Shown here: piece by piece, positions 1-5,257 of the stretch
How the letters are laid out: each line of letters starts with the position of its first letter
Numbering within the stretch: the stretch's first letter is position 1
Source of the DNA: Rhodobiaceae bacterium
GTDB lineage: Bacteria; Pseudomonadota; Alphaproteobacteria; Micropepsales; Micropepsaceae
Assembly: GCA_009885515.1 (NCBI GenBank)
Contig: VFKO01000073.1
Coordinates: 1-5,257 of the forward strand
Direction of reading: 5' to 3'
DNA: 5,257 nt
Made by a program: the position numbers and the translations under genes
Notes under the pieces: generated by a model
The model's input: only the letters and a program-made list of their open reading frames with translations
Told to the model about the DNA's origin: nothing
Database searches by the model: none

Positions 1-1207
1 CCCCCGATGGCCCGACGACGGCAACGGTTTTCCCGGCAGGCACGGTAAAGCTCACGCCCTTCAAGATTGTGCGTTCAGGCTCATAGGCAAACACCACGTC
101 TTCGAACCGGATCTCGCCGCCCGAGATTTTTACATCCGGCGCACCGGGCTTGTCCTTCACTTCCGGCGGCACGTGCAACACATCGAACATCTTCTCCATG
201 TCGATGAGCGCCTGATTGATCTCGCGGTAAACCGTGCCCAACAAATTCAGCGGCACATACAACTGAGTGAGAAATCCATTGACGACAACAAGGTCACCCA
301 GCGTCATCATGTTCAGCGAGATGTGATAGGCCGCCAGACACATCACAGCGACCAAACCAACTGTGATAATCGCTGCTTGTCCGGCATTCAGCACCGACAA
401 TGACATCTGCGACTTTTCCGAAGCGTCCGCATAGCGCACCATCGCGTGGTCATACCGATTGGCCTCGTGCGCTTCGTTGTTGAAGTACTTCACCGTTTCA
501 TAGTTTAGCAAACTGTCAACGGCCTTGGTGTTGGCCTCCGTGTCGCTGTCGTTCATCTGACGGCGAATTTCCGTCCGCCAAGACGTAACCCGGATCGTGA
601 ACACGCCATAGACAATCACGGTGACGACAGTGATTGCCACATAACCCCAATGGTAAACCCACAGCAGATAGCTGCACACCAACACGAGTTCGAGAATGGT
701 CGGTGCAATCGAAAACAACACATAAAAAAGCAGAACATCGATGCCTTTGGTCCCGCGCTCAATGACCCGCGTCAGCCCCCCGGTCTTGCGCTCCAGATGA
801 AAGCGCAACGACAAGGCGTGGATGTGCCGGAACGTTCGCCCCGCGACGGTCCGCACCGCGTTATACACGGCCTTCGCCGCAATCGCATCGCGCAACTGCG
901 CGAACCCCTGCATCAAGATCCGTGCGACGCCGTAGGACACAATGAGCGCAATAGCGACCCCCACCGCTTGAACGGCCTGACCATTGCCGCCCAGCGCATC
1001 TACCGCCGCGCCGTAGAACAATGGAAAGGAAAGGGTGGCGACTTTCGCCAACACCAGCGCCACCATCGCAATGACGATGCGTGCTTTCAAATCAAAGCGG
1101 CCATCCGGCCATAAATAGGGAACAATGGCCTTGATGGGGCCAAAGCGGCTCATGCCCTTTTGAGCATCGCCCGCACTCACTGTTGATCGTCCTGGAGAAG
1201 GTGCCAT
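1..1207 (-). CDS. Atm1/HMT-type ABC exporter, fused membrane and ATPase domains (3' part missing)
   Basis: This is a half-transporter of the ABCB (Atm1/HMT1) family, an inner-membrane exporter that acts as a homodimer. Family members move glutathione-containing or metal-glutathione compounds and are tied to Fe-S or heavy-metal homeostasis. The visible 402 residues hold the whole six-helix membrane domain, with hydrophobic stretches near 43-66, 79-100, 157-182, 186-204, 278-296 and 303-325. They also hold the start of the ATPase domain. Family signatures are NYETVKYFNNE (235-245), LNAGQ (273-277, near the glutathione site in this family) and YREINQALIDMEKMF (327-341). The window ends within Walker A, after GPSG (399-402), so the signature motif, Walker B and H-loop are not seen. 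The ATG at 1207 follows AAGGGA with a 5-nt spacer, and an in-frame TAA lies just upstream. A second ATG at 1153 is possible. It follows the LysM gene by 58 nt on the same strand. The exact substrate cannot be told from the sequence. Confidence 0.93.
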   Translation of the reverse strand, partial: MAPSPGRSTVSAGDAQKGMSRFGPIKAIVPYLWPDGRFDLKARIVIAMVALVLAKVATLSFPLFYGAAVDALGGNGQAVQAVGVAIALIVSYGVARILMQGFAQLRDAIAAKAVYNAVRTVAGRTFRHIHALSLRFHLERKTGGLTRVIERGTKGIDVLLFYVLFSIAPTILELVLVCSYLLWVYHWGYVAITVVTVIVYGVFTIRVTSWRTEIRRQMNDSDTEANTKAVDSLLNYETVKYFNNEAHEANRYDHAMVRYADASEKSQMSLSVLNAGQAAIITVGLVAVMCLAAYHISLNMMTLGDLVVVNGFLTQLYVPLNLLGTVYREINQALIDMEKMFDVLHVPPEVKDKPGAPDVKISGGEIRFEDVVFAYEPERTILKGVSFTVPAGKTVAVVGPSG

Positions 1208-1212
1208 GGCGA

Positions 1213-1218
1213 TCCCTT
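1213..1218 (-). promoter_or_regulatory. Ribosome binding site of the ABC exporter gene
   Basis: Read on the minus strand this is AAGGGA, 5 nt ahead of the ATG at 1207. An in-frame TAA four codons ahead of that ATG rules out a longer protein, so this site decides the start. The rest of the 58-nt gap (1208-1265) to the LysM gene shows no hairpin with a T-run, so read-through from the LysM gene is plausible. Confidence 0.6.
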
Positions 1219-1265
1219 ACGCCATACACAATGCAAGTTCCAGAAAAACTGTCCGTCTTCCAATC

Positions 1266-2297
1266 CTATCCCGGAAGCACCAAATCATGACCCGCATAAA
1301 TCATGTCCGGGTCACTGATCCTGCCTTTGTTGGCGGCATAGATTGCCCGCCACTTCTTGCCGCTGCCGTAATGGCGCTTTGCAATCCGCCACAAACTGTC
1401 TCCGCGGCGGATGGTGATCACCGCGCCGCTCGCGTGTATGGAGTTACCCCCCGCCACCTTCGCTGCCGGCAACTTGAAGGGCACGTGCGCTTCATCGAGA
1501 GCCACACCAGCAGCACTTGTCAGCTTGAGCGTGACTGTTGTTGCATCTTTGCCGGTGGCGTTCCGTACATCCATCGACCACCGCCCGCCCGCGTCAACAA
1601 TCGTTTCACCTGCGCGTGTATTGTTGAGCGCAGCCTTGATTGTTGCGCCGGGATCAGCTTTGCCGGTGAACACGGCATGCCCATCGGGTCCGGATGACAC
1701 GTTTCCGACGATCAGCCCGATCACCGGCTCGCCGCTCTCTGCCGGATCAAGTGCCGACGCATTGTGCTCGACAGCCAACAATGTGATGCGAGCCAATCCA
1801 CCACTGCTGGCGGCAGGGCTGATCAGGGCGCGCTTTGGCCCCGCAATAATTCTACCCGTTTTAGCCTTGGCGGAAATTTCAAGATCGAACTCCTGGAGTA
1901 CCGGCGGAATTTTGAATTCAATCGACCAATTGCCGCCGCCGTCGGCAACAGCTTTTCCCAGCGCCTCGCCGTTGCGAGCGATCAGCACCTCGTCGCCAGG
2001 CGTTGCGGTGCCGGTAAACGACGCCCGCCCCTTGTAATCCATGCCCGCTGTTTCAAACGACGGCGCCGCTCCGCCGACGGCGCCGCTCAAGACTTCTTGC
2101 GTGCTCGAAGCTTCAGCCGGTTCGTCGCCATTCAGAATCGAGGTGACAACCGTATCCTTCATGTCTGCCGGCAAATCACCCAACGGAACCGTCGTGCGCG
2201 CATCTGCATCCGATTTTGCGGAGTGATTTCGCGTGACCGCAAATATCAACGAGGAGATCAAAAACATGAGTGCCAGAATTACAATGACGCGCGCCAT
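1266..2297 (-). CDS. Membrane-anchored LysM protein with two Ig-like modules
   Basis: The predicted 343-residue protein has three parts. An N-terminal hydrophobic segment (about 4-22), followed by a polar stretch, should work as a signal anchor and leave the rest in the periplasm. Two related modules follow, each opening with FTG and a turn rich in Pro-Gly, then a Gly-Gly-x-Trp-S motif (about 94-145 and 210-262). They resemble the small Ig-like beta modules common in bacterial surface proteins. The C-terminus is a LysM domain (about 292-342; RRGDSLWRIAKRHYG, then a Trp-rich helix and IYAGHDLVLP), which in this family binds N-acetylglucosamine-containing glycan such as peptidoglycan. Low-complexity Ala/Gly/Ser linkers separate the parts. 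No catalytic domain is visible, so a structural or scaffolding role is inferred. The ATG at 2297 is chosen because it opens directly into the anchor. An in-frame TTG at 2306 is an alternative; the nearest Shine-Dalgarno-like AGGAA (2310-2314) is 12 nt from the ATG but only 3 nt from the TTG. Confidence 0.88.
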   Translation of the reverse strand: MARVIVILALMFLISSLIFAVTRNHSAKSDADARTTVPLGDLPADMKDTVVTSILNGDEPAEASSTQEVLSGAVGGAAPSFETAGMDYKGRASFTGTATPGDEVLIARNGEALGKAVADGGGNWSIEFKIPPVLQEFDLEISAKAKTGRIIAGPKRALISPAASSGGLARITLLAVEHNASALDPAESGEPVIGLIVGNVSSGPDGHAVFTGKADPGATIKAALNNTRAGETIVDAGGRWSMDVRNATGKDATTVTLKLTSAAGVALDEAHVPFKLPAAKVAGGNSIHASGAVITIRRGDSLWRIAKRHYGSGKKWRAIYAANKGRISDPDMIYAGHDLVLPG

Positions 2298-2351
2298 ATC
2301 AGCCAAATATTCCTATCAATACCGGAAGGCCACTTTAGTCGCGCACACCGC

Positions 2352-2367
2352 TGCCGCAATTGCGGCA
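2352..2367. promoter_or_regulatory. Perfect 16-bp palindrome between diheme cytochrome and LysM genes
   Basis: TGCCGCAATTGCGGCA equals its own reverse complement. It lies 22 nt after the diheme cytochrome stop and 54 nt ahead of the LysM ATG. As RNA it could form a 6-bp stem with an AATT loop. No T-run follows on the minus strand, so it is a poor intrinsic terminator. An operator for a dimeric regulator is the other reading. What binds it, if anything, is unknown. Confidence 0.45.
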
Positions 2368-2375
2368 TGACCGGC

Positions 2376-2381
2376 TGTCAA
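2376..2381 (-). promoter_or_regulatory. Possible -35 element (TTGACA) ahead of the LysM gene
   Basis: The minus strand reads TTGACA, an exact match to the housekeeping sigma -35 consensus. At 16-18 nt spacing the -10 position would fall on the right part of the palindrome (about 2353-2360), which is GC-rich and does not resemble TATAAT. A promoter for the LysM-ABC pair is therefore possible but not shown. The element sits just after the diheme cytochrome stop codon, a sensible place for a new promoter. Confidence 0.25.
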
Positions 2382-2389
2382 CAAGTTCG

Positions 2390-3277
2390 TTAGTGTTGAT
2401 TTAGCGACTTCAGATAGAGCGCAATTGCCCGCCGGTCTTCGCTTGTGAGGTGTTTCGTGTTGTCTTCTATCACTTCCGCCATTGGACCTTGAGCCGAATC
2501 AAAGTCTGGCTTCACCCCACTCTTGAGATATTCCGCTATTTCTTCCACAGACCAATCGGCGAAGTTACTCTTGGTTGCACCAACGAGAGCGGGTACTCGC
2601 CAACCATCCGGCCCGCTCCGGTTTCCCTGCAAATGAGCACCACCATCAAGCGCTCCAAAAAAATTGCGCGGCGTATGGCATTGCCCGCAATGACCCAGCG
2701 CCCTGACCAAATACTCGCCGCGAGGCCAGTCCTCATTTTGCGGGCTATCAACGAACAGCAGTTTCCAGCCTTTCATCAGCGCGCGCCACGAAAATGGAAA
2801 CGAAATCTTGTTTTCGAGCTGCGGCGCCTTCACGGGTTTAAGCGTGAACAGATAGGCTTTGATCGCAAGCACATCGCTCACACCCATCGCCGAATAAGAC
2901 GTGTACGGAAACACCGGATAAAGCTGCTCGCCGTGAATGCCCTCTCCCCATGTCACGGCACGAACAAAGTCCTCGTCACTCCAACCGCCAATGCCGGTTT
3001 CAACGTCGGGCGTAAGATTGGGTGAATAAAACACACCGAATGGTGTCGCAAGCGCCCGGCCACCGGCAAACGCAATACCGGAACCCTTCCGGTCCCAATG
3101 ACAACTGATGCAACCCGCAGCTCGCACAACGTAGGCGCCCCGCTCAGCCATACCAGGGTCGCGGCTTGAACTCTCTTCGGTAATGACCACCGGCGAACTA
3201 GACGGCACAGACAACCAAGCCAGAACCAAGGCGCCGGTTGCGAGCGCCCCAATAATCGCCAGCCGTAACAGCCTCAT
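2390..3277 (-). CDS. Diheme c-type cytochrome, membrane-anchored or secreted
   Basis: A 295-residue protein with two cytochrome c domains, each with a CxxCH heme site: CISCH (56-60) and CGQCH (197-201). Likely axial methionines are Met131 in the first domain (within YPVFPYTSYSAM, a pattern typical of the cytochrome subunits of alcohol, gluconate and related dehydrogenases) and Met266 in the second (GPMAEV). The first domain also has the TPFGVFYSPNLTPD stretch typical of that family. A hydrophobic N-terminus (about 5-23) is a signal peptide or uncleaved anchor, so the hemes face the periplasm. It should pass electrons between a periplasmic donor and the respiratory chain. The ATG at 3277 is 2 nt past the cytochrome c' stop and opens straight into the hydrophobic segment. 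The frame is open further upstream within cytochrome c', but those starts give an unlikely charged leader. The Shine-Dalgarno site is weak, which fits translational coupling. No dehydrogenase subunit is adjacent, so the donor is unknown. Confidence 0.92.
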   Translation of the reverse strand: MRLLRLAIIGALATGALVLAWLSVPSSSPVVITEESSSRDPGMAERGAYVVRAAGCISCHWDRKGSGIAFAGGRALATPFGVFYSPNLTPDVETGIGGWSDEDFVRAVTWGEGIHGEQLYPVFPYTSYSAMGVSDVLAIKAYLFTLKPVKAPQLENKISFPFSWRALMKGWKLLFVDSPQNEDWPRGEYLVRALGHCGQCHTPRNFFGALDGGAHLQGNRSGPDGWRVPALVGATKSNFADWSVEEIAEYLKSGVKPDFDSAQGPMAEVIEDNTKHLTSEDRRAIALYLKSLNQH

Positions 3278-3279
3278 GC

Positions 3280-3732
3280 CTACGGAGCTTCTGGCCCACG
3301 AAACTGATCGTGACACCCCTTGCACGACTTCCCAAGGGCACCGAAAGCAGCATCGAACTTTGCCTGATCTCCCGCTGCGGCATCCGCCGCCTTCAGGGCA
3401 CTGCTCAATGCTTCGATTGCCGATTTGAATTGGTCGGGCTTCGTCCAGATATCCTGCAGAGCCCGTGACTTTGCAACGCCGGCATCTCCTATGCCCGTTC
3501 CTTTTGGAAAGCGCGATTGCATCGTCTCTGTAAACGCGATGGCTTTCGCAAGTTCCGCCTTCGCTCCCGCAGCGTCGGTGGCGGTCCGCGCCCCCTTCAA
3601 GTTGCCGCCAAGCGCTTTCATTCCGGCGACACGATCATCGACAATTTGCTGCGGTGTGAGCGCAGCCGAAGCCAACACACTCCCCGCAGACAAGGCCAAT
3701 CCAGCAACCAAAGCACAGATCCAAACTTTCAT
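3280..3732 (-). CDS. Cytochrome c' (class II c-type cytochrome)
   Basis: A 150-residue precursor. Residues 1-23 are a Sec signal peptide ending LASA, with cleavage likely before Ala24. The mature part is Ala/Lys-rich and helical, as expected for the four-helix bundle of this family. The heme site CKGCH lies near the C-terminus (137-141), followed by DQFR, where class II cytochromes place it. The stretch FPKGTG (75-80) and the downstream IW (95-96) match the conserved inter-helix region. Arg34 and Met38 lie in helix A, which lines the distal side of the heme. Cytochromes c' bind NO and often have an open sixth heme position; cytochromes c-556 of the same fold use a helix A methionine as ligand. 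Met38 makes that subtype possible, and I cannot separate the two here. The ATG at 3732 is preferred to the adjacent GTG at 3735 because AGGAGA lies 6 nt ahead of it. It is first of a two-gene unit with the diheme cytochrome. Confidence 0.92.
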   Translation of the reverse strand: MKVWICALVAGLALSAGSVLASAALTPQQIVDDRVAGMKALGGNLKGARTATDAAGAKAELAKAIAFTETMQSRFPKGTGIGDAGVAKSRALQDIWTKPDQFKSAIEALSSALKAADAAAGDQAKFDAAFGALGKSCKGCHDQFRGPEAP

Positions 3733-3738
3733 CACACA

Positions 3739-3744
3739 TCTCCT
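3739..3744 (-). promoter_or_regulatory. Strong ribosome binding site of cytochrome c'
   Basis: The minus strand reads AGGAGA, 6 nt ahead of the ATG at 3732. It is the best Shine-Dalgarno site in the window and supports that ATG over the GTG one codon upstream. Confidence 0.7.
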
Positions 3745-3749
3745 GGAAT

Positions 3750-3769
3750 TAACCCATCGTTACCCATTG
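3750..3769. repeat. Tandem 10-bp imperfect direct repeat in the cytochrome c' leader
   Basis: TAACCCATCG is followed directly by TTACCCATTG, matching at 8 of 10 positions. The 10-bp period is one helical turn, so two copies of a protein could sit on the same DNA face. It lies 6 nt upstream of the cytochrome c' ribosome binding site, probably in the 5' leader. With two copies only, chance is a real alternative. Confidence 0.35.
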
Positions 3770-3807
3770 CCTCGCCCGCGCCAAGCCCCAATTTGACTCT
3801 GATGCCA

Positions 3808-3822
3808 AAACAGTCACTGTTT
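3808..3822. promoter_or_regulatory. Perfect 15-bp palindrome in the divergent promoter region (possible operator)
   Basis: AAACAGTCACTGTTT has 7-bp arms around a central C. It lies mid-way between the two divergent starts, 76 nt from the cytochrome c' ATG and 86 nt from the LOG ATG, where a regulator could act on either gene. It is not an FNR-type box (TTGAT-N4-ATCAA). No T-run follows on the minus strand; on the plus strand only TT follows the stem, so it is not a terminator. The cognate regulator is unknown and none is encoded in the window. Confidence 0.45.
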
Positions 3823-3868
3823 CGACACACAAATCAGCCACAAACTCAAACTCTTTACGGGTGAGCCT

Positions 3869-3874
3869 TATAGT
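3869..3874 (+). promoter_or_regulatory. Possible -10 element for the LOG-family gene
   Basis: TATAGT resembles the -10 consensus and would start transcription about 25-30 nt ahead of the ATG at 3908. No good -35 match is seen at 16-18 nt upstream (CTCAAA region), so this is a weak call. A TTGACT at 3793-3798 lies too far upstream to pair with it. Confidence 0.2.
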
Positions 3875-3907
3875 AGCCCCCTATTGCGTTCAGACTTGGA
3901 TAGAGCA

Positions 3908-4474
3908 ATGCATAAGTTGATTGGCGTTTGCGTCTTTTGTGGATCGTCCGAAGGCAGCGATCCTGCCTATTCACAGGCCGCGAAGGCACTTGGCCGCCAC
4001 ATCGCCGAAGCCAAAGCAAAATTGATCTATGGTGGCGCTTCGATCGGCCTTATGGGCGACGTCGCGCGCGCGGCTCTTGATGCCGGCGGCGAAGTCATCG
4101 GTATCATCCCGCAGTTCCTCCGCTCCCGTGAAATCGAGCTGAGCTCTTTGACGGAACTTGTCATCACCCCAAACATGCACGAACGCAAAGAGCGCATGCA
4201 CAGCCAATCCGATGCGTTTGTTGTGCTACCCGGCGGGCTTGGCACGCTTGAGGAAGTTCTCGAAGCGATGACCTGGGCGCAATTGGGATTGCACAAAAAG
4301 CCGATTGTCTTTGTCAACATCAAGGGCTTTTGGGACCCGCTCTTCGCCACATTCGATCGCGTCCACACCCACAACTTCGCACGCTATGGCCTGAGGGAGC
4401 TTTACACCTCCGTCAGCCGTGTAGAAGACACGCTGCCGGCCATAATGAACTTCCGCCGTCAGGCCGCCGAATAG
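3908..4474 (+). CDS. LOG-family (TIGR00730) nucleoside-5'-monophosphate phosphoribohydrolase-like protein
   Basis: A 188-residue Rossmann-fold protein of the LONELY GUY family, often mislabelled lysine decarboxylase. Characterised members cleave cytokinin riboside 5'-monophosphates, or AMP, to the free base and ribose 5-phosphate in the cytoplasm. Visible motifs are VFCGSS (9-14), YGGASIGLMG (41-50), the MHERKERM helix (90-97) and the defining PGGLGTLEE (108-116). The last two together form the active site in this family. Length is normal and the gene looks intact. The ATG at 3908 fits the family N-terminus and has GGA about 7 nt upstream. An in-frame TTG at 3884 would add eight residues without family support. 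It is divergent from cytochrome c' and convergent with rarD, overlapping it by 16 bp. The physiological substrate is not evident. In bacteria the family is widespread, so it does not by itself show cytokinin production. Confidence 0.94.
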   Translation: MHKLIGVCVFCGSSEGSDPAYSQAAKALGRHIAEAKAKLIYGGASIGLMGDVARAALDAGGEVIGIIPQFLRSREIELSSLTELVITPNMHERKERMHSQSDAFVVLPGGLGTLEEVLEAMTWAQLGLHKKPIVFVNIKGFWDPLFATFDRVHTHNFARYGLRELYTSVSRVEDTLPAIMNFRRQAAE

Positions 4475-5257
4475 CGCTCGCGCCGCAAAGCCTCCCAGGA
4501 CACGAGCGCCAGCGCGCTCCAAATCAGCACAAACGTAATCGCGTGCGCGCGTGTAAAGGGCTCATCATACAGGAACACTGCGATCAACAGACTGATGGAC
4601 GGCGCCAAGTACTGCAAAAACCCAAGCGTCGACAAAGGGATCAAACGCACGCCCGCTGAAAACAACATCAGCGGAACGGCCGTTAATGGCCCCGCGAGCG
4701 CAATGCAAAAACTGACAAATGCCCCCGCATGCACGAACGCACCCTGCTGGCTTGCCGTGAGATAGATCACATACCCCAGCGACACTGGCATCAGCAACAG
4801 CGCTTCCACACCCAGACCTTCAATGGACTCCACGGCAACGGTTTTTCGTATCAATCCATAGAAGCCAAAACTAACCGCAAGCACCAGCGACACCCAGGGC
4901 AGATACCCCAGTGACAGCGTGTAGTTGGCAACCCCAAGCCCGGCCAGCCCGATCGTGATCAACTGAATCCGCGACAACCGCTCTCCCAGCACCACCACGC
5001 CCAGAACAAAACTCACCAGCGGCGTGATGTAGTAACCCAGGCTGGTTGCAATGATCAGTTCATTGATAACCGCCCAAATGAAAACGCCCCAATTCACCGC
5101 AATCAACACGGCGCTCGCAAACAAGGCCGCAAGAGAGTTGCGGTTCCTCAGCGCCTGCCACAGTTTCGGCAACCGTCCCCAAACATACAAAACCCACAAC
5201 ACAAACACCAACGTCCCGACAATGCGGTGCGCAACGATTTCGACAGCGCTTACGCCC
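4459..5257 (-). CDS. rarD: RarD-type EamA-family permease (5' end missing)
   Basis: An integral inner-membrane protein of the drug/metabolite transporter superfamily, RarD subgroup. The visible 265 residues begin at 5256 with GVSAVEIVAHRIVG, a typical RarD N-terminal stretch. About 30 residues, including the first membrane helix, should lie beyond the window. Methionine or GTG codons near 5211 are therefore not the start. Family marks are NWGVFIWAVI (54-63), SLGYYITPLVSFVLG (71-85) and GER (90-92) in the first EamA repeat. The second repeat has the matching FLQYLAPSISLL and a DEP turn (about 213-233). Around nine hydrophobic segments are visible. The C-terminus is short and basic (RRERYSAA). 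The transported substrate is unknown for most of the family; the rar name comes from an early chloramphenicol-sensitivity link that should not be read as resistance here. The stop lies inside the 3' end of the LOG gene. Confidence 0.93.
   Translation of the reverse strand, partial: GVSAVEIVAHRIVGTLVFVLWVLYVWGRLPKLWQALRNRNSLAALFASAVLIAVNWGVFIWAVINELIIATSLGYYITPLVSFVLGVVVLGERLSRIQLITIGLAGLGVANYTLSLGYLPWVSLVLAVSFGFYGLIRKTVAVESIEGLGVEALLLMPVSLGYVIYLTASQQGAFVHAGAFVSFCIALAGPLTAVPLMLFSAGVRLIPLSTLGFLQYLAPSISLLIAVFLYDEPFTRAHAITFVLIWSALALVSWEALRRERYSAA

Noticed and set aside
650..1114. 154-residue plus-strand open frame within the ABC exporter
   Set aside because: Antisense to conserved ABC membrane-domain sequence. 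Its Gln/His/Arg-rich product is typical of a shadow frame.
1226..1256. T-run after the LysM gene as an intrinsic terminator
   Set aside because: The TTTTT on the minus strand is flanked by a stem of only about 3 bp, too weak for a terminator.
1206..1697. 163-residue plus-strand open frame spanning the LysM-ABC gap
   Set aside because: Mostly antisense to the LysM gene, with irregular composition and no family resemblance. The ATG falls on the complement of the ABC start region.
1411..2037. 208-residue plus-strand open frame opposite the LysM gene
   Set aside because: It lies antisense to a well-supported LysM gene, has no recognisable domain, and is the kind of frame that GC-biased third positions leave open.
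3841..3853. CAAACTCAAACTC short tandem repeat
   Set aside because: Two 6-bp units only, in an A/C-rich stretch; no reason to expect function.
3884..3907. TTG start for the LOG gene eight codons upstream
   Set aside because: The added residues do not match the family N-terminus, and an ATG at 3908 fits better.
4027..4374. Minus-strand open frames opposite the LOG gene
   Set aside because: The plus strand carries all the LOG motifs; the opposite frames have none of their own.
4504..4519. GAGCGC-CAGC-GCGCTC hairpin 30 nt past the LOG stop as a terminator
   Set aside because: The 6-bp stem is real, but no T-run follows on either strand and it lies in coding sequence of rarD. It is likely a chance product of GC-rich codons.

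Overview
The window looks like an ordinary chromosomal segment of an alphaproteobacterium, probably Hyphomicrobiales or a relative. The reasons are the moderately high GC, strong GC bias at third codon positions, the Atm1/HMT-type ABC exporter, and a class II cytochrome c' paired with a diheme cytochrome c. The lineage is inferred from protein character only; there is no rRNA or other taxonomic marker.

Four genes lie on the minus strand. In transcription order they are cytochrome c' (3732-3280), a diheme c-type cytochrome (3277-2390, 2 nt after the cytochrome c' stop), a membrane-anchored LysM protein with two Ig-like modules (2297-1266), and an Atm1-type ABC exporter (1207 to the left edge, cut inside the Walker A motif). 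The two cytochromes are almost certainly co-transcribed and translationally coupled. An 83-112 nt gap before the LysM gene carries a consensus-like TTGACA and a perfect 16-bp palindrome, so the LysM-ABC pair may have its own promoter. On the plus strand, a LOG-family (TIGR00730) protein runs from 3908 to 4474, divergent from cytochrome c'. Its 3' end overlaps by 16 bp the 3' end of a convergent rarD-type EamA permease gene, which runs off the right edge.

The 175-bp divergent region between cytochrome c' and the LOG gene (3733-3907) is the most regulatory-looking stretch. It holds a strong Shine-Dalgarno site for cytochrome c', a 10-bp tandem imperfect repeat, and a perfect 15-bp palindrome.

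Functionally, the cytochrome pair is a periplasmic electron-transfer module with no dehydrogenase subunit next to it in the window. The LysM protein probably bridges membrane and peptidoglycan. The Atm1-type exporter probably moves glutathione-linked compounds. LOG and RarD look like unrelated housekeeping or accessory genes. No RNA genes, mobile elements, CRISPR arrays or attachment sites were found. Every gap between genes is shorter than 300 bases. I did not find a clearly new biological system; the best leads are the orphan cytochrome pair and the two palindromes in control regions.
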